This document shows positions 9,599 to 22,800 of a stretch of 64,000 nucleotides of DNA, in pieces. Position 1 is the first letter of the stretch; every line of letters starts with the position of its first letter. Source of the DNA: Saccharum officinarum (taxonomy: Eukaryota > Streptophyta > Magnoliopsida > Poales > Poaceae); contig CM036191.1 of the NCBI GenBank assembly GCA_020631735.1, positions 37,679,335-37,743,334 on the forward strand, written 5' to 3'. The notes under the pieces were generated by a model, which was not told where the DNA came from, did not search any database, and worked only from the letters and a program-made list of their open reading frames with translations. Both the position numbers and the translations under genes were made by a program.

Positions 9599-12137
9599 AA
9601 AATCTCGTCCCCGAGATTCAAGTAGACTAGAGGGAGAAACTAGTCAGAGAGAAGAAACTAGAGAGGGAGAAAAAAAATTAGAGGGAGAAAGATCCCAGAT
9701 CCTTCTTTTTTGTTTTCTTGCTGGACTATCTCCCGCGAATTATTGGGTCTTCGTAAATCCTATTCTCATTTTCAGTCGGTCACCATTGTCATACATTGCT
9801 TGCGGTAACACTTGAGGCTAAGTGAATCAAATCCATCTCCGCTCATGTTTCCTGGTGCCCTTTTCTTGTAATATTAGTAGTCACTCAACTCAATCCTCTG
9901 ACTTTCTAATCCCCTAAGTAATTCCAATTTCCAGATCTTGGGCTACCCCACTTAGATGGTTTGATCTTCTGGTTGCAAAGCTTGTCTTCTGATGATCTAC
10001 CCTATCACGATGACTTCTTGCGTTTCATCCTTTCGGGTTTGTGGTGCCATTCTTCTGGTTTTGCTTCTTTTGAGCAACAATCACAATGTTCTTAGGGTTC
10101 CATTTCTCATCTTCTTTGGGTTCCATTTTTCATCCAAAAATTTGCATTTCTCTAATTCGCTTATTTCCACCCTATTCTTGTATTCTCTTCTTTTTCTTGA
10201 TTCGGGTCCGGATCTACCCCACTTAGAAGATTTATCCTTAAATCTTCGATTATTTTATTTCTTAGATCCGATTACCTTCCGTGTAGATTATTCTTTATCT
10301 TGTGATCATCCTTACTTGGCTTCTTAGTGCATGATGCTTTGATTGTGTACACCCTATTTATCCGATTTTTTTTATCCATACACCCTATTTAACATCTCTT
10401 GCTTTGGTAAGCTTCAGGGTCGTGAGCCAAACACACAGATTTTGATTACCACGGGAGGAATACAACAATGGGGAAAGAGGGAGGTGCTGACTACGAGTAC
10501 ATCTCCCTTGGGAGGACTAGTCTACTTCGTCGGACAAGGAGGCTTCATTCCGACGTGCTGGAGGTTCTTTCACTGAGCTAGGTGCAGGTTCTTCGTTTGG
10601 CGGTGGTTGAGTGAGCGGGAGGAGAGACTCGGCGTCGAAGTCTCTCGATGGTGGTGGTGCTGGGGGTACTGCAGGGTCCGTCCTTCTTCCTTCTGGAGGG
10701 TGGATGGGGATTCCTTCTTTTGTAAGGTGCCGGTGGTGAGGCTTGCAAGGGACGCTTTGACTGATCCTGAGGTGTGCGGTGGAAGGAAGTGGAGTCGGGG
10801 TGGGTTCCACTACTCAGTGGTGCACTGTGACGGGGTGTAGTTTTGACAACTGTGCAGTGGTCTTTGTCGGTTTGCGGCTTACTGTAAATCCCAGAAAACG
10901 AGGCGGTTAGGGTCTGCTGGTGATGGTGGTATTGACTGCACCATTTTTTTTCTTCTTTTCCCTTTCAATGACTTGAGTCCAAAAATCTCAGAAATACATT
11001 TGGCACCAACATGATCTCTAGGATTTTTATTCCACTTTCCTGAGTTCAATAATTAACTCAGGGCTTTTCATATGGTAACGGGCGCGTTACAACAATGTAC
11101 AAGATTATTGATCCTATCAGCATAGAAATTAGGGTAGCAAAGACGAATGTAACGAGTTCATCTACTTCTAAGCACATCTTGAGGGCTTCAACTTCTGGCT
11201 TCTGACAGCGTACTTTTCTTTTTCTTGATATTTTCTTCGAAAATCTTCGGTTGGCAGCACTTTCTTCTGGCTTTTTCCTTGGATTATTGGAATAAGTTGG
11301 CACTGGAATGTGGGACTCAGGTGGGTGATCAGTGTTGAGAGTGGGGTGTCTTGATTGTGAAGGGCAGCAGGGGGCATCTTTTATAGACGGTCGACGGCAC
11401 GGTTAGGGGAGCGGGTGCGCGCCATTATCGGCGGCGTCGAGCAGCATCGGGTGCCGAGGGAATCGGCGTCGTGGGGGACAACAGCAACATCAGCTTTCGG
11501 TGGTGAGGTGATGGCATGAGCGGTGGCGTGGATGGTGGTGGTGTGCAGAATTTACGGTTTTCTCCTGTTGCTTGCTGTGTTTTTTTTTCAGTAGCTCTGG
11601 TGTGACGAGGAACGACACTTGGTGTTGTTACTAGATAGACAATGTGTTGGTTGTACTGTCACAAGTAGCAATCGGGTAGCTGCTGATTCCTTATTTCTAT
11701 CTTGTCTTCCAACAATTATTTTCCAATAATCTATGCCTTCTTAAAAAAAATCCCAGATATTAGTCTTCCCTTGTATGATCGCCAGAAAATATTCATGGAA
11801 TGGGGGAGGGGGAAGAACACAAGGTGAGGGGAGAGAGATCTAAATGGGTAGTTGTAACAAACAACAAAGGTCAATCAAGCGTAAACGGCGTACGTTCTAC
11901 TTTCACGTTTCTACCGTGGAAGGTTACTCTAGACCTATGAAAGACCTAATCTACTCTAGCGATACTACTTGTAATTTTGAAGGGGCTGAGAAGAGAGAGA
12001 GAAAACTATTTTTGCAATAGAAGGTCAGGGTAGGGTAAGAGTCAAGGGTTATATGCAAAGATTTTTGAAAATAGTTTTTAGAAAAAGCATTCCTAACTAA
12101 CGTCCATGCTAAGGGTTCGTCCTACAGTCCAAGTATA

Positions 12138-12149
12138 GCTCTGATACCG
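12138..12149 (-). other. tRNA-iMet primer binding site, unit 1
   Basis: On the minus strand it reads CGGTATCAGAGC, one base off the usual plant primer site TGGTATCAGAGC, three bases from the LTR end. It fixes the polarity of the element. Confidence 0.8.
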
Positions 12150-12152
12150 CCC

Positions 12153-15100
12153 TGTCGGGCCCCACTTTAGGGTCCACTGTGCATCATGTATCAGTCCCTG
12201 GATCAGTAGCTGATACGTACAATTCGAACAAGATTGATATCAAAAACCATACTTTTATTGCTAATAGAGAAATATATTACATGGTTCGGGTTACATAGCT
12301 TGGGCCACTGGCCTTACATTGTATATCAGAGATCTAAGACAGCGGTCCTATAACAACGTGGCTCCATTCCTACAGGCAACTTGGAGTGCGGACGTAACCC
12401 TAGACTTATTCCTTAAGCGTATTCCTATAACACGGTCGTCGTAGTCCCAGTGTAACTCCTTCGTGTAGTCGTACGGCTCCGTCTTCGAATGTGCTCCAAG
12501 CGTCCTATCCTTGTGTAGTCCTTGGTAGCTTCATCCTCGGATATACTCCTGCAGCTTCATTCCTAAAAACATAGAGTGGAGGAGGGGTGAGTACATACGT
12601 ACTCAGCAAGCCCTAACTTTGGGTGGAGAGGTGGATGAAGGCTATATATATATAGAGAGAGGTGGTTAGTGGTAAAGGTGGTAGATTGAAGTAGTTATAA
12701 ATATAGGTTGGGCCCTGGTAGGGTATTACCATCCTCACCAGTTTCCGAGTTGAGTATAGATTACCAAATTCATAAATACATCTTACCAGAGTGTTATAGT
12801 TGTTGTAGTCTAATCATTTGGGACCTCATCCTAGCGGTTGCCCATTCCAAGGACGTGGCTATTCGAATAGATTTAGGAAACTCTGCAGAGGTTGTACAAA
12901 TTTCCCCACATGATAGGCACAGTCCAACACCATCGCGACTGGCTGCAACTGGCCTAACGAGACCTCGTACCCGGATGGTGCTACCTTAGATTTCCATATA
13001 ATTCTACCACGGCTTCTCAGGGGTCGGAAACGACTTGGATGATCACACAGCATCCAATGAACAACGACTTGGATGATCACTCAGCATCCAATAGATATAT
13101 ATACAAAGGGGCTCGCACACGGCCCAACAATAATTTTACATGGAAGATCACATAGCATCCATGCCGACCAGACCACGGAAGATCACCCAGCATCCGTGTC
13201 GTCTCCTGATAGTTCGTTGCCACTCCGGCCTCCTAGTAGAATTTATACTTCTATCTAACGGGGTGTGAGATCAAGTCTACCCATATAGACATGTGGCTGT
13301 ACGAAAATCTGGCTAGGCGAGATGGCAAATGAACCGGTCCTTATATGACCGAAGCGAGTATCTCCCAACAGGAACCCTCACTAGGCGATCCTGTCCAAAA
13401 GGATAGTCCACACCACGTGAAATATCCCCACTCGCTCCTGTCGAAAATAAGTTCTATTTTACCAGTTCAATTAACATCCATGTTCTTAGGTTATCCATAT
13501 CATAAAGCTCATAGCATATATATATATATATATCACATTATTCATTATATATCACGACATTCATCATATATCACAGTATTCATTATATATCACAATATTC
13601 ATCATATGTTATATATGCTCATAACATTGGTTCCCATGATAATGTGGATAACATCATTTATGTTTAATTTAATAATTATTTATAAAGGGGAGTGGAAGAC
13701 TTTATGATGGGAGTGGTGAAATATAGTGGGAGCGGTGGAATGTGATAGTGGTGGAGCAGTGGATGAGGGAGTGGTTAATATATGTGGAGGAGAAAAAGTA
13801 GCGGGATGGATGTGGTATAATATATGGAGGAAAAAGGGGAGGTGGGAGTCAGGACTTGCCTCCGTTCACTGACGAGTATATCCGATCATGCGTGCTCCTT
13901 GCTCTTGTCCTGGTGTAGCCGTGCTCCTAGGATCTATCGGGTCGTCTCCATGTCTTCTACCCTATGCGGTCTTGCGTTGACAAACAAGAAGTACAAACAA
14001 AGAAGATAACAATCAAGGCATGTAAGACACACATAGGCAATCAATCGATCATCGATGGGTTGGTCCTAGCGGGGTGATGGGTCGTTAGCCTATCATTATT
14101 ATGTCAATTTGAAGTAAGATCTGGATAGAGGTATTTCATCCAATCAAGGTGGCTCCTACGGGCTAGGTTAGAGTGGGTGATTGGTTAGCCATACATGGAC
14201 GTATTCCCGGTATCGGGCATAGCCATATATAGTGTGTAGGTGATACTATCGGTACACTACTATATCTCTGGGTTTATACATATTCTATCGCGTAACGTTA
14301 TATTTTATAATACTACCGAGAATATTTTATATTAGTAAAGCGCATATTTCATTTTATTATTATATATATAGTATTATTACTAGCATGCAGATACTTTAAT
14401 TCTACCGCGCATATGTTATATTACTATTGCATTTATATATTAGTACTATCTATATATGTTGGTTATATCTAATCCTAGCGCGTCCATTTTATAATTCTAA
14501 CGCGTGTTTTATAATTCTATCAGGTATATCTTATGTTCCCCTATATCACTACTACGGTTATATTTATACGAATGCAATTGTATCACTAAGTATACGTTAT
14601 GTTTATTCGTGTAGTTATATTTAAGTGATCGTTTGCGGAGCGTTTAATCTAATATATGCGTCTACAACGTGATTACTAATAAAGTAAATCAAGGCAAACC
14701 AAATCTAGAATTTAAATGGGCACCATTATTTGATGATTTATGGTGAAAGAATTATGCAATTTGGAATTAAGACGTGCAAGATATAAAATATTTAAATTTA
14801 TCGGTTAAACGAGTATGAAATAATGCATGCAAATTAATTCTACTATTTTTATCTATGCAATATGGGTGCAAACTATATAAATACGATCTAGAACTACTCT
14901 AGTTAATTTAGAAAATTTTTGGGAATTTTTGTGTAATTAATAATCTTACCGTTTAACATACTGTGTACGTTCCCCGTGTGTGCCTAGCGTTTTACCCCTA
15001 TGGCTGCAGCGTGGGTCCAGCCAGTGGTCAAACCGGCCGGTCACTGTGCTCGTGCACCTGTGTGCCGATCGGTGGACCAGCTGCTTTTCCCTCTCTGTTT

Positions 15101-16716
15101 CACGTGAACCAAGTTCACCCAAAAAAAGAGAGAGAGGGTGAGGTGGCATGCTCCCGTTGGTTACTGTGACGTGGTTGGGAGCTGGTCATTGGTTGCCTAC
15201 GGGAGTGGCCGCGTCCGTTCCTTCTTCTTCCCTGTGCAGTCAACGAGCCGAGCGAGATAGAATAGAGAGCGAGAGAGAGAAAGAGAGACAGGGGAGAGTG
15301 AGAGGAAGAGCGGCTTGGCTTCGGCAGCACTCGGAAGAGAGCAGAGCAAGGGAGAGCGCGGCGACGTCCGTGGCCTCGACTCCGGCGAGGTGCTGGTGGC
15401 GCGGCGCCGGTGTGCGCTGAGCAGGCGGAAGCGGCTCCGGCGGCGGCAATGCCGTCCATGGCTCTAGCACGGCGGCCAGTGGTGGCTGGGCGGCGGCAGG
15501 GCCGTCCATGGCTCCAGCGCGGTGGCCTGCTGAGCGGCGGCAGTGCCGTCCATGGCTCAGCGCGGCAGTGCTCGGCTGTCCGCGACTACGGCGAGCGCGG
15601 TGGCCTCGACAGCGTCGTCCTCGGCACCGCAGCTCGGCGGACACGGAGCGGCAGCAGCGTTCGGCTTCGTCGCGGTGAAGGCAGGGGCGCCATGCTCCCT
15701 TGCAGGCCTTGGCAGCGACAGCTCCGAACTCCGTGCTTGGTGAGGCGCCCTCGATGGCCATGGCCGGTCATTTATAGCCGGAGGAGGTTGGTGCCAGGGT
15801 GAAAATATCTTCCGCGAGCCAGCTCGCGGCCAACAGAGCGGAGGTGCGTTGTCGACAGAATTTACGGGGATGTGGACAACGGACAGAGGCGGTTCGGCAC
15901 AGTGCGTGTCCGATATTTTTGGCCGGGGAAGACGACGGCGCAGAGAGGCGGTGGGGAGGCGGCCGATATTTTCCGGCATGGTAGGCCGGCGGCAGCAGGT
16001 CGATGGGACGGCTCGGAGGGACAGCTGGCGCCTGTACTCATCTCCCTCAGCTCCGGGACAGGCGATGGCTGGACCGGGTGGTGCATGACGGAAGAAATAT
16101 CTCCGGCGGGGAGATATTTGCCGGCATGGTTGGCTGCTGCGGCAGCGTCCAGCCGTCCACGTGGTGCTGTCCACGGGCTTCGCGGTGAAAGGAAAGAAAG
16201 ACGACACGGGGAACCGGGGAAGACGGCGCATACGTGGACTGCCGAGCTGGGCTGGCATTCTTCATGTGCTCCAGCTGAGGAGGATATTTGCCGACCGCAG
16301 AGCAGAGCAACAGCGGCTCAGTGTCTACGCGGCGCACGCAAGGCTCAGGCAGTCAGGCTGGCCTTTACTGGAGCATGGCAATTGGCAACAAGGCGGCAGC
16401 GGCGCCGCGTGTGAGCTGGCAACACAGCTTCACGGGGCAGTAGACGACATGAGTTCCCGGATTGGATAAGAACGCCGCCGGAAACGACATCAGAGAAGGT
16501 CGGTTCACATCAAAATATCTCGGCGACCACACGTGCTCGACTACGGAGGACGCGGTGTCGCGGAGGCAACGCGATGCGCTGCGCCTGTGCTGTTGCCAAT
16601 TGGGACCGAGCTGGGAGAGGCTGCTGCCGTTGCTGGCTAGGCCCATTCGGCAAGAGGCGTACACAGCAGGGGTTTTTCTATTTTTTTTTGGTAACCATGC
16701 ACGTATATATAACTAA

Positions 16717-16803
<87 letters not shown>

Positions 16804-17325
16804 TATACGTATATATATGACAAGATATATATGATGTATGTATTTCTAAATATTATATAACTGTAGAAATTAAAAGCAAGGAATTCATATAGACTTTAAC
16901 TAGATGTAAACTAATTTTAGGAAAACAATAATCTAGCAATGCGATGGCCAATATAATTAAGCAGAGAAGGTAATGAAGCATTGTTTATAATTACGACGCA
17001 TTATCTACTGCTATAAAGAAAGGTTAGGAATGCAGGTCATAATTAAGGAAGTTATTTTGGTGCCGCAAATAAATTCCAGAAGGCAACAACACACAAGCAA
17101 TCAAGCATCCCAATCAAACAAGCATTCAATCAATCACGCAAGCAAACAATTCAAAGTTCTATACTAAATGCATATGATGAATTTTGATGCAATGTTTTGG
17201 AAAACATTTTATTTAAAAGTGGTTTTGTAGGAAATAAACTAATCAAGGTTTTAATTTGTTATAAAGTTTTAAAAAGTTCAAATTTTTAGTGATTTTTAAC
17301 ATGATGCAAAAACACGGGTGTTACA
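12153..17325 (-). repeat. LARD-like family LTR 2 (shared between the two units)
   Basis: Nearly identical to LTR 1 and slightly shorter, mainly from a shorter AT tract (13515-13533). It shares small variants with LTR 3 against LTR 1, such as GTAGTCCC and CCAAGCGTCC. The TATA box is at 15770-15777 and the stem-loop series at 13035-13198. As the middle LTR it serves both neighbouring internal regions. Confidence 0.85.
13035..13198 (-). other. Stem-loop series in LTR 2
   Basis: Same four hairpins as in LTR 1, with no change seen. Confidence 0.6.
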
Positions 17326-17328
17326 GAT

Positions 17329-17342
17329 CTACCCCACTTAGA
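17329..17342 (-). other. Polypurine tract, unit 2
   Basis: Same sequence and position relative to LTR 2 as in unit 1. Confidence 0.7.
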
Positions 17343-19879
17343 AAAATCTCGTCCCCGAGATTCAAGTAGACTAGAGGGAGAAACTAGTCAGAGAGAAGAA
17401 ACTAGAGAGGGAGAAAAAAAATTAGAGGGAGAAAGATCCCAGATCCTTCTTTTTTGTTTTCTTGCTGGACTATCTCCCGCGAATTATTGGGTCTTCGTAA
17501 ATCCTATTCTCATTTTCAGTCGGTCACCATTGTCATACATTGCTTGCGGTAACACTTGAGGCTAAGTGAATCAAATCCATCTCCGCTCATGTTTCCTGGT
17601 GCCCTTTTCTTGTAATATTAGTAGTCACTCAACTCAATCCTCTGACTTTCTAATCCCCTAAGTAATTCCAATTTCCAGATCTTGGGCTACCCCACTTAGA
17701 TGGTTTGATCTTCTGGTTGCAAAGCTTGTCTTCTGATGATCTACCCTATCACGATGACTTCTTGCGTTTCATCCTTTCGGGTTTGTGGTGCCATTCTTCT
17801 GGTTTTGCTTCTTTTGAGCAACAATCACAATGTTCTTAGGGTTCCATTTCTCATCTTCTTTGGGTTCCATTTTTCATCCAAAAATTTGCATTTCTCTAAT
17901 TCGCTTATTTCCACCCTATTCTTGTATTCTCTTCTTTTTCTTGATTCGGGTCCGGATCTACCCCACTTAGAAGATTTATCCTTAAATCTTCGATTATTTT
18001 ATTTCTTAGATCCGATTACCTTCCGTGTAGATTATTCTTTATCTTGTGATCATCCTTACTTGGCTTCTTAGTGCATGATGCTTTGATTGTGTACACCCTA
18101 TTTATCCGATTTTTTTTATCCATACACCCTATTTAACATCTCTTGCTTTGGTAAGCTTCAGGGTCGTGAGCCAAACACACAGATTTTGATTACCACGGGA
18201 GGAATACAACAATGGGGAAAGAGGGAGGTGCTGACTACGAGTACATCTCCCTTGGGAGGACTAGTCTACTTCGTCGGACAAGGAGGCTTCATTCCGACGT
18301 GCTGGAGGTTCTTTCACTGAGCTAGGTGCAGGTTCTTCGTTTGGCGGTGGTTGAGTGAGCGGGAGGAGAGACTCGGCGTCGAAGTCTCTCGATGGTGGTG
18401 GTGCTGGGGTACTGCAGGGTCCGTCCTTCTTCCTTCTGGAGGGTGGATGGGGATTCCTTCTTTTGTAAGGTGCCGGTGGTGAGGCTTGCAAGGGACGCTT
18501 TGACTGATCCTGAGGTGTGCGGTGGAAGGAAGTGGAGTCGGGGTGGGTTCCACTACTCAGTGGTGCACTGTGACGGGGTGTAGTTTTGACAACTGTGCAG
18601 TGGTCTTTGTCGGTTTGCGGCTTACTGTAAATCCCAGAAAACGAGGCGGTTAGGGTCTGCTGGTGATGGTGGTATTGACTGCACCATTTTTTTCTTCTTT
18701 TCCCTTTCAATGACTTGAGTCCAAAAATCTCAGAAATACATTTGGCACCAACATGATCTCTAGGATTTTTATTCCACTTTCCTGAGTTCAATAATTAACT
18801 CAGGGCTTTTCATATGGTAACGGGCGCGTTACAACAATGTACAAGATTATTGATCCTATCAGCATAGAAATTAGGGTAGCAAAGACGAATGTAACGAGTT
18901 CATCTACTTCTAAGCACATCTTGAGGGCTTCAACTTCTGGCTTCTGACAGCGTACTTTTCTTTTTCTTGATATTTTCTTCGAAAATCTTCGGTTGGCAGC
19001 ACTTTCTTCTGGCTTTTTCCTTGGATTATTGGAATAAGTTGGCACTGGAATGTGGGACTCAGGTGGGTGATCAGTGTTGAGAGTGGGGTGTCTTGATTGT
19101 GAAGGGCAGCAGGGGGCATCTTTTATAGACGGTCGACGGCACGGTTAGGGGAGCGGGTGCGCGCCATTATCGGCGGCGTCGAGCAGCATCGGGTGCCGAG
19201 GGAATCGGCGTCGTGGGGGACAACAGCAACATCAGCTTTCGGTGGTGAGGTGATGGCATGAGCGGTGGCGTGGATGGTGGTGGTGTGCAGAATTTACGGT
19301 TTTCTCCTGTTGCTTGCTGTGTTTTTTTTTCAGTAGCTCTGGTGTGACGAGGAACGACACTTGGTGTTGTTACTAGATAGACAATGTGTTGGTTGTACTG
19401 TCACAAGTAGCAATCGGGTAGCTGCTGATTCCTTATTTCTATCTTGTCTTCCAACAATTATTTTCCAATAATCTATGCCTTCTTAAAAAAAATCCCAGAT
19501 ATTAGTCTTCCCTTGTATGATCGCCAGAAAATATTCATGGAATGGGGGAGGGGGAAGAACACAAGGTGAGGGGAGAGAGATCTAAATGGGTAGTTGTAAC
19601 AAACAACAAAGGTCAATCAAGCGTAAACGGCGTACGTTCTACTTTCACGTTTCTACCGTGGAAGGTTACTCTAGACCTATGAAAGACCTAATCTACTCTA
19701 GCGATACTACTTGTAATTTTGAAGGGGCTGAGAAGAGAGAGAGAAAACTATTTTTGCAATAGAAGGTCAGGGTAGGGTAAGAGTCAAGGGTTATATGCAA
19801 AGATTTTTGAAAATAGTTTTTAGAAAAAGCATTCCTAACTAACGTCCATGCTAAGGGTTCGTCCTACAGTCCAAGTATA

Positions 19880-19891
19880 GCTCTGATACCG
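19880..19891 (-). other. tRNA-iMet primer binding site, unit 2
   Basis: Same 12 bases as in unit 1 (minus strand CGGTATCAGAGC), three bases from LTR 3. Confidence 0.8.
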
Positions 19892-19894
19892 CCC

Positions 19895-22800
19895 TGTCGG
19901 GCCCCCACTTTAGGGTCCACTGTGCATCATGTATCAGTCCCTGGATCAGTAGCTGATACGTACAATTCGAACAAGATTGATATCAAAAACCATACTTTTA
20001 TTGCTAATAGAGAAATATATTACATGGTTCGGGTTACATAGCTTGGGCCACTGGCCTTACATTGTATATCAGAGATCTAAGACAGCGGTCCTATAACAAC
20101 GTGGCTCCATTCCTACAGGCAACTTGGAGTGCGGACGTAACCCTAGACTTATTCCTTAAGCGTATTCCTATAACACGGTCGTCGTAGTCCCAGTGTAACT
20201 CCTTCGTGTAGTCGTACGGCTCCGTCTTCGAATGTGCTCCAAGCGTCCTATCCTTGTGTAGTCCTTGGTAGCTTCATCCTCGGATATACTCCTGCAGCTT
20301 CATTCCTAAAAACATAGAGTGGAGGAGGGGTGAGTACATACGTACTCAGCAAGCCCTAACTTTGGGTGGAGAGGTGGATGAAGGCTATATATATATAGAG
20401 AGAGGTGGTTAGTGGTAAAGGTGGTAGATTGAAGTAGTTATAAATATAGGTTGGGCCCTGGTAGGGTATTACCATCCTCACCAGTTTCCGAGTTGAGTAT
20501 AGATTACCAAATTCATAAATACATCTTACCAGAGTGTTATAGTTGTTGTAGTCTAATCATTTGGGACCTCATCCTAGCGGTTGCCCATTCCAAGGACGTG
20601 GCTATTCGAATAGATTTAGGAAACTCTGCAGAGGTTGTACAAATTTCCCCACATGATAGGCACAGTCCAACACCATCGCGACTGGCTGCAACTGGCCTAA
20701 CGAGACCTCGTACCCGGATGGTGCTACCTTAGATTTCCATATAATTCTACCACGGCTTCTCAGGGGTCGGAAACGACTTGGATGATCACACAGCATCCAA
20801 TGAACAACGACTTGGATGATCACTCAGCATCCAATAGATATATATACAAAGGGGCTCGCACACGGCCCAACAATAATTTTACATGGAAGATCACATAGCA
20901 TCCATGCCGACCAGACCACGGAAGATCACCCAGCATCCGTGTCGTCTCCTGATAGTTCGTTGCCACTCCGGCCTCCTAGTAGAATTTATACTTCTATCTA
21001 ACGGGGTGTGAGATCAAGTCTACCCATATAGACATGTGGCTGTACGAAAATCTGGCTAGGCGAGATGGCAAATGAACCGGTCCTTATATGACCGAAGCGA
21101 GTATCTCCCAACAGGAACCCTCACTAGGCGATCCTGTCCAAAAGGATAGTCCACACCACGTGAAATATCCCCACTCGCTCCTGTCGAAAATAAGTTCTAT
21201 TTTACCAGTTCAATTAACATCCATGTTCTTAGGTTATCCATATCATAAAGCTCATAGCATATATATATATCACATTATTCATTATATATCACGACATTCA
21301 TCATATATCACAGTATTCATTATATATCACAATATTCATCATATGTTATATATGCTCATAACATTGGTTCCCATGATAATGTGGATAACATCATTTATGT
21401 TTAATTTAATAATTATTTATAAAGGGGAGTGGAAGACTTTATGATGGGAGTGGTGAAATATAGTGGGAGCGGTGGAATGTGATAGTGGTGGAGCAGTGGA
21501 TGAGGGAGTGGTTAATATATGTGGAGGAGAAAAAGTAGCGGGATGGATGTGGTATAATATATGGAGGAAAAAGGGGAGGTGGGAGTCAGGACTTGCCTCC
21601 GTTCACTGACGAGTATATCCGATCATGCGTGCTCCTTGCTCTTGTCCTGGTGTAGCCGTGCTCCTAGGATCTATCGGGTCGTCTCCATGTCTTCTACCCT
21701 ATGCGGTCTTGCGTTGACAAACAAGAAGTACAAACAAAGAAGATAACAATCAAGGCATGTAAGACACACATAGGCAATCAATCGATCATCGATGGGTTGG
21801 TCCTAGCGGGGTGATGGGTCGTTAGCCTATCATTATTATGTCAATTTGAAGTAAGATCTGGATAGAGGTATTTCATCCAATCAAGGTGGCTCCTACGGGC
21901 TAGGTTAGAGTGGGTGATTGGTTAGCCATACATGGACGTATTCCCGGGTATCGGGCATAGCCATATATAGTGTGTAGGTGATACTATCGGTACACTACTA
22001 TATCTCTGGGTTTATACATATTCTATCGCGTAACGTTATATTTTATAATACTACCGAGAATATTTTATATTAGTAAAGCGCATATTTCATTTTATTATTA
22101 TATATATAGTATTATTACTAGCATGCAGATACTTTAATTCTACCGCGCATATGTTATATTACTATTGCATTTATATATTAGTACTATCTATATATGTTGG
22201 TTATATCTAATCCTAGCGCGTCCATTTTATAATTCTAACGCGTGTTTTATAATTCTATCAGGTATATCTTATGTTCCCCTATATCACTACTACGGTTATA
22301 TTTATACGAATGCAATTGTATCACTAAGTATACGTTATGTTTATTCGTGTAGTTATATTTAAGTGATCGTTTGCGGAGCGTTTAATCTAATATATGCGTC
22401 TACAACGTGATTACTAATAAAGTAAATCAAGGCAAACCAAATCTAGAATTTAAATGGGCACCATTATTTGATGATTTATGGTGAAAGAATTATGCAATTT
22501 GGAATTAAGACGTGCAAGATATAAAATATTTAAATTTATCGGTTAAACGAGTATGAAATAATGCATGCAAATTAATTCTACTATTTTTATCTATGCAATA
22601 TGGGTGCAAACTATATAAATACGATCTAGAACTACTCTAGTTAATTTAGAAAATTTTTGGGAATTTTTGTGTAATTAATAATCTTACCGTTTAACATACT
22701 GTGTACGTTCCCCGTGTGTGCCTAGCGTTTTACCCCTATGGCTGCAGCGTGGGTCCAGCCAGTGGTCAAACCGGCCGGTCACTGTGCTCGTGCACCTGTG

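Larger units (their letters stand above)
9582..12152 (-). mobile_element. LARD-like internal region 1
   Basis: This 2.57-kb segment lies between the polypurine tract (9585-9598) and the primer site (12138-12149). I recognise no Gag, protease, RT or integrase motif. An 81-residue minus-strand frame (11303-11058) encodes a basic start and the hydrophobic stretch FVFATLISMLIGSIILYIVV, but with no family match it is not called as a gene. The motif CTACCCCACTTAGA, the complement of the polypurine tract, occurs three times (9585, 9943 and 10214). Confidence 0.8.
17326..19894 (-). mobile_element. LARD-like internal region 2
   Basis: Nearly identical to 9582-12152, with a polypurine tract at 17329-17342 and a primer site at 19880-19891. 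By eye the differences are mostly in homopolymer lengths. The 81-residue minus-strand frame (19045-18800) is unchanged, but this is weak evidence because the whole unit is nearly identical. No coding domain is recognised. Confidence 0.8.
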
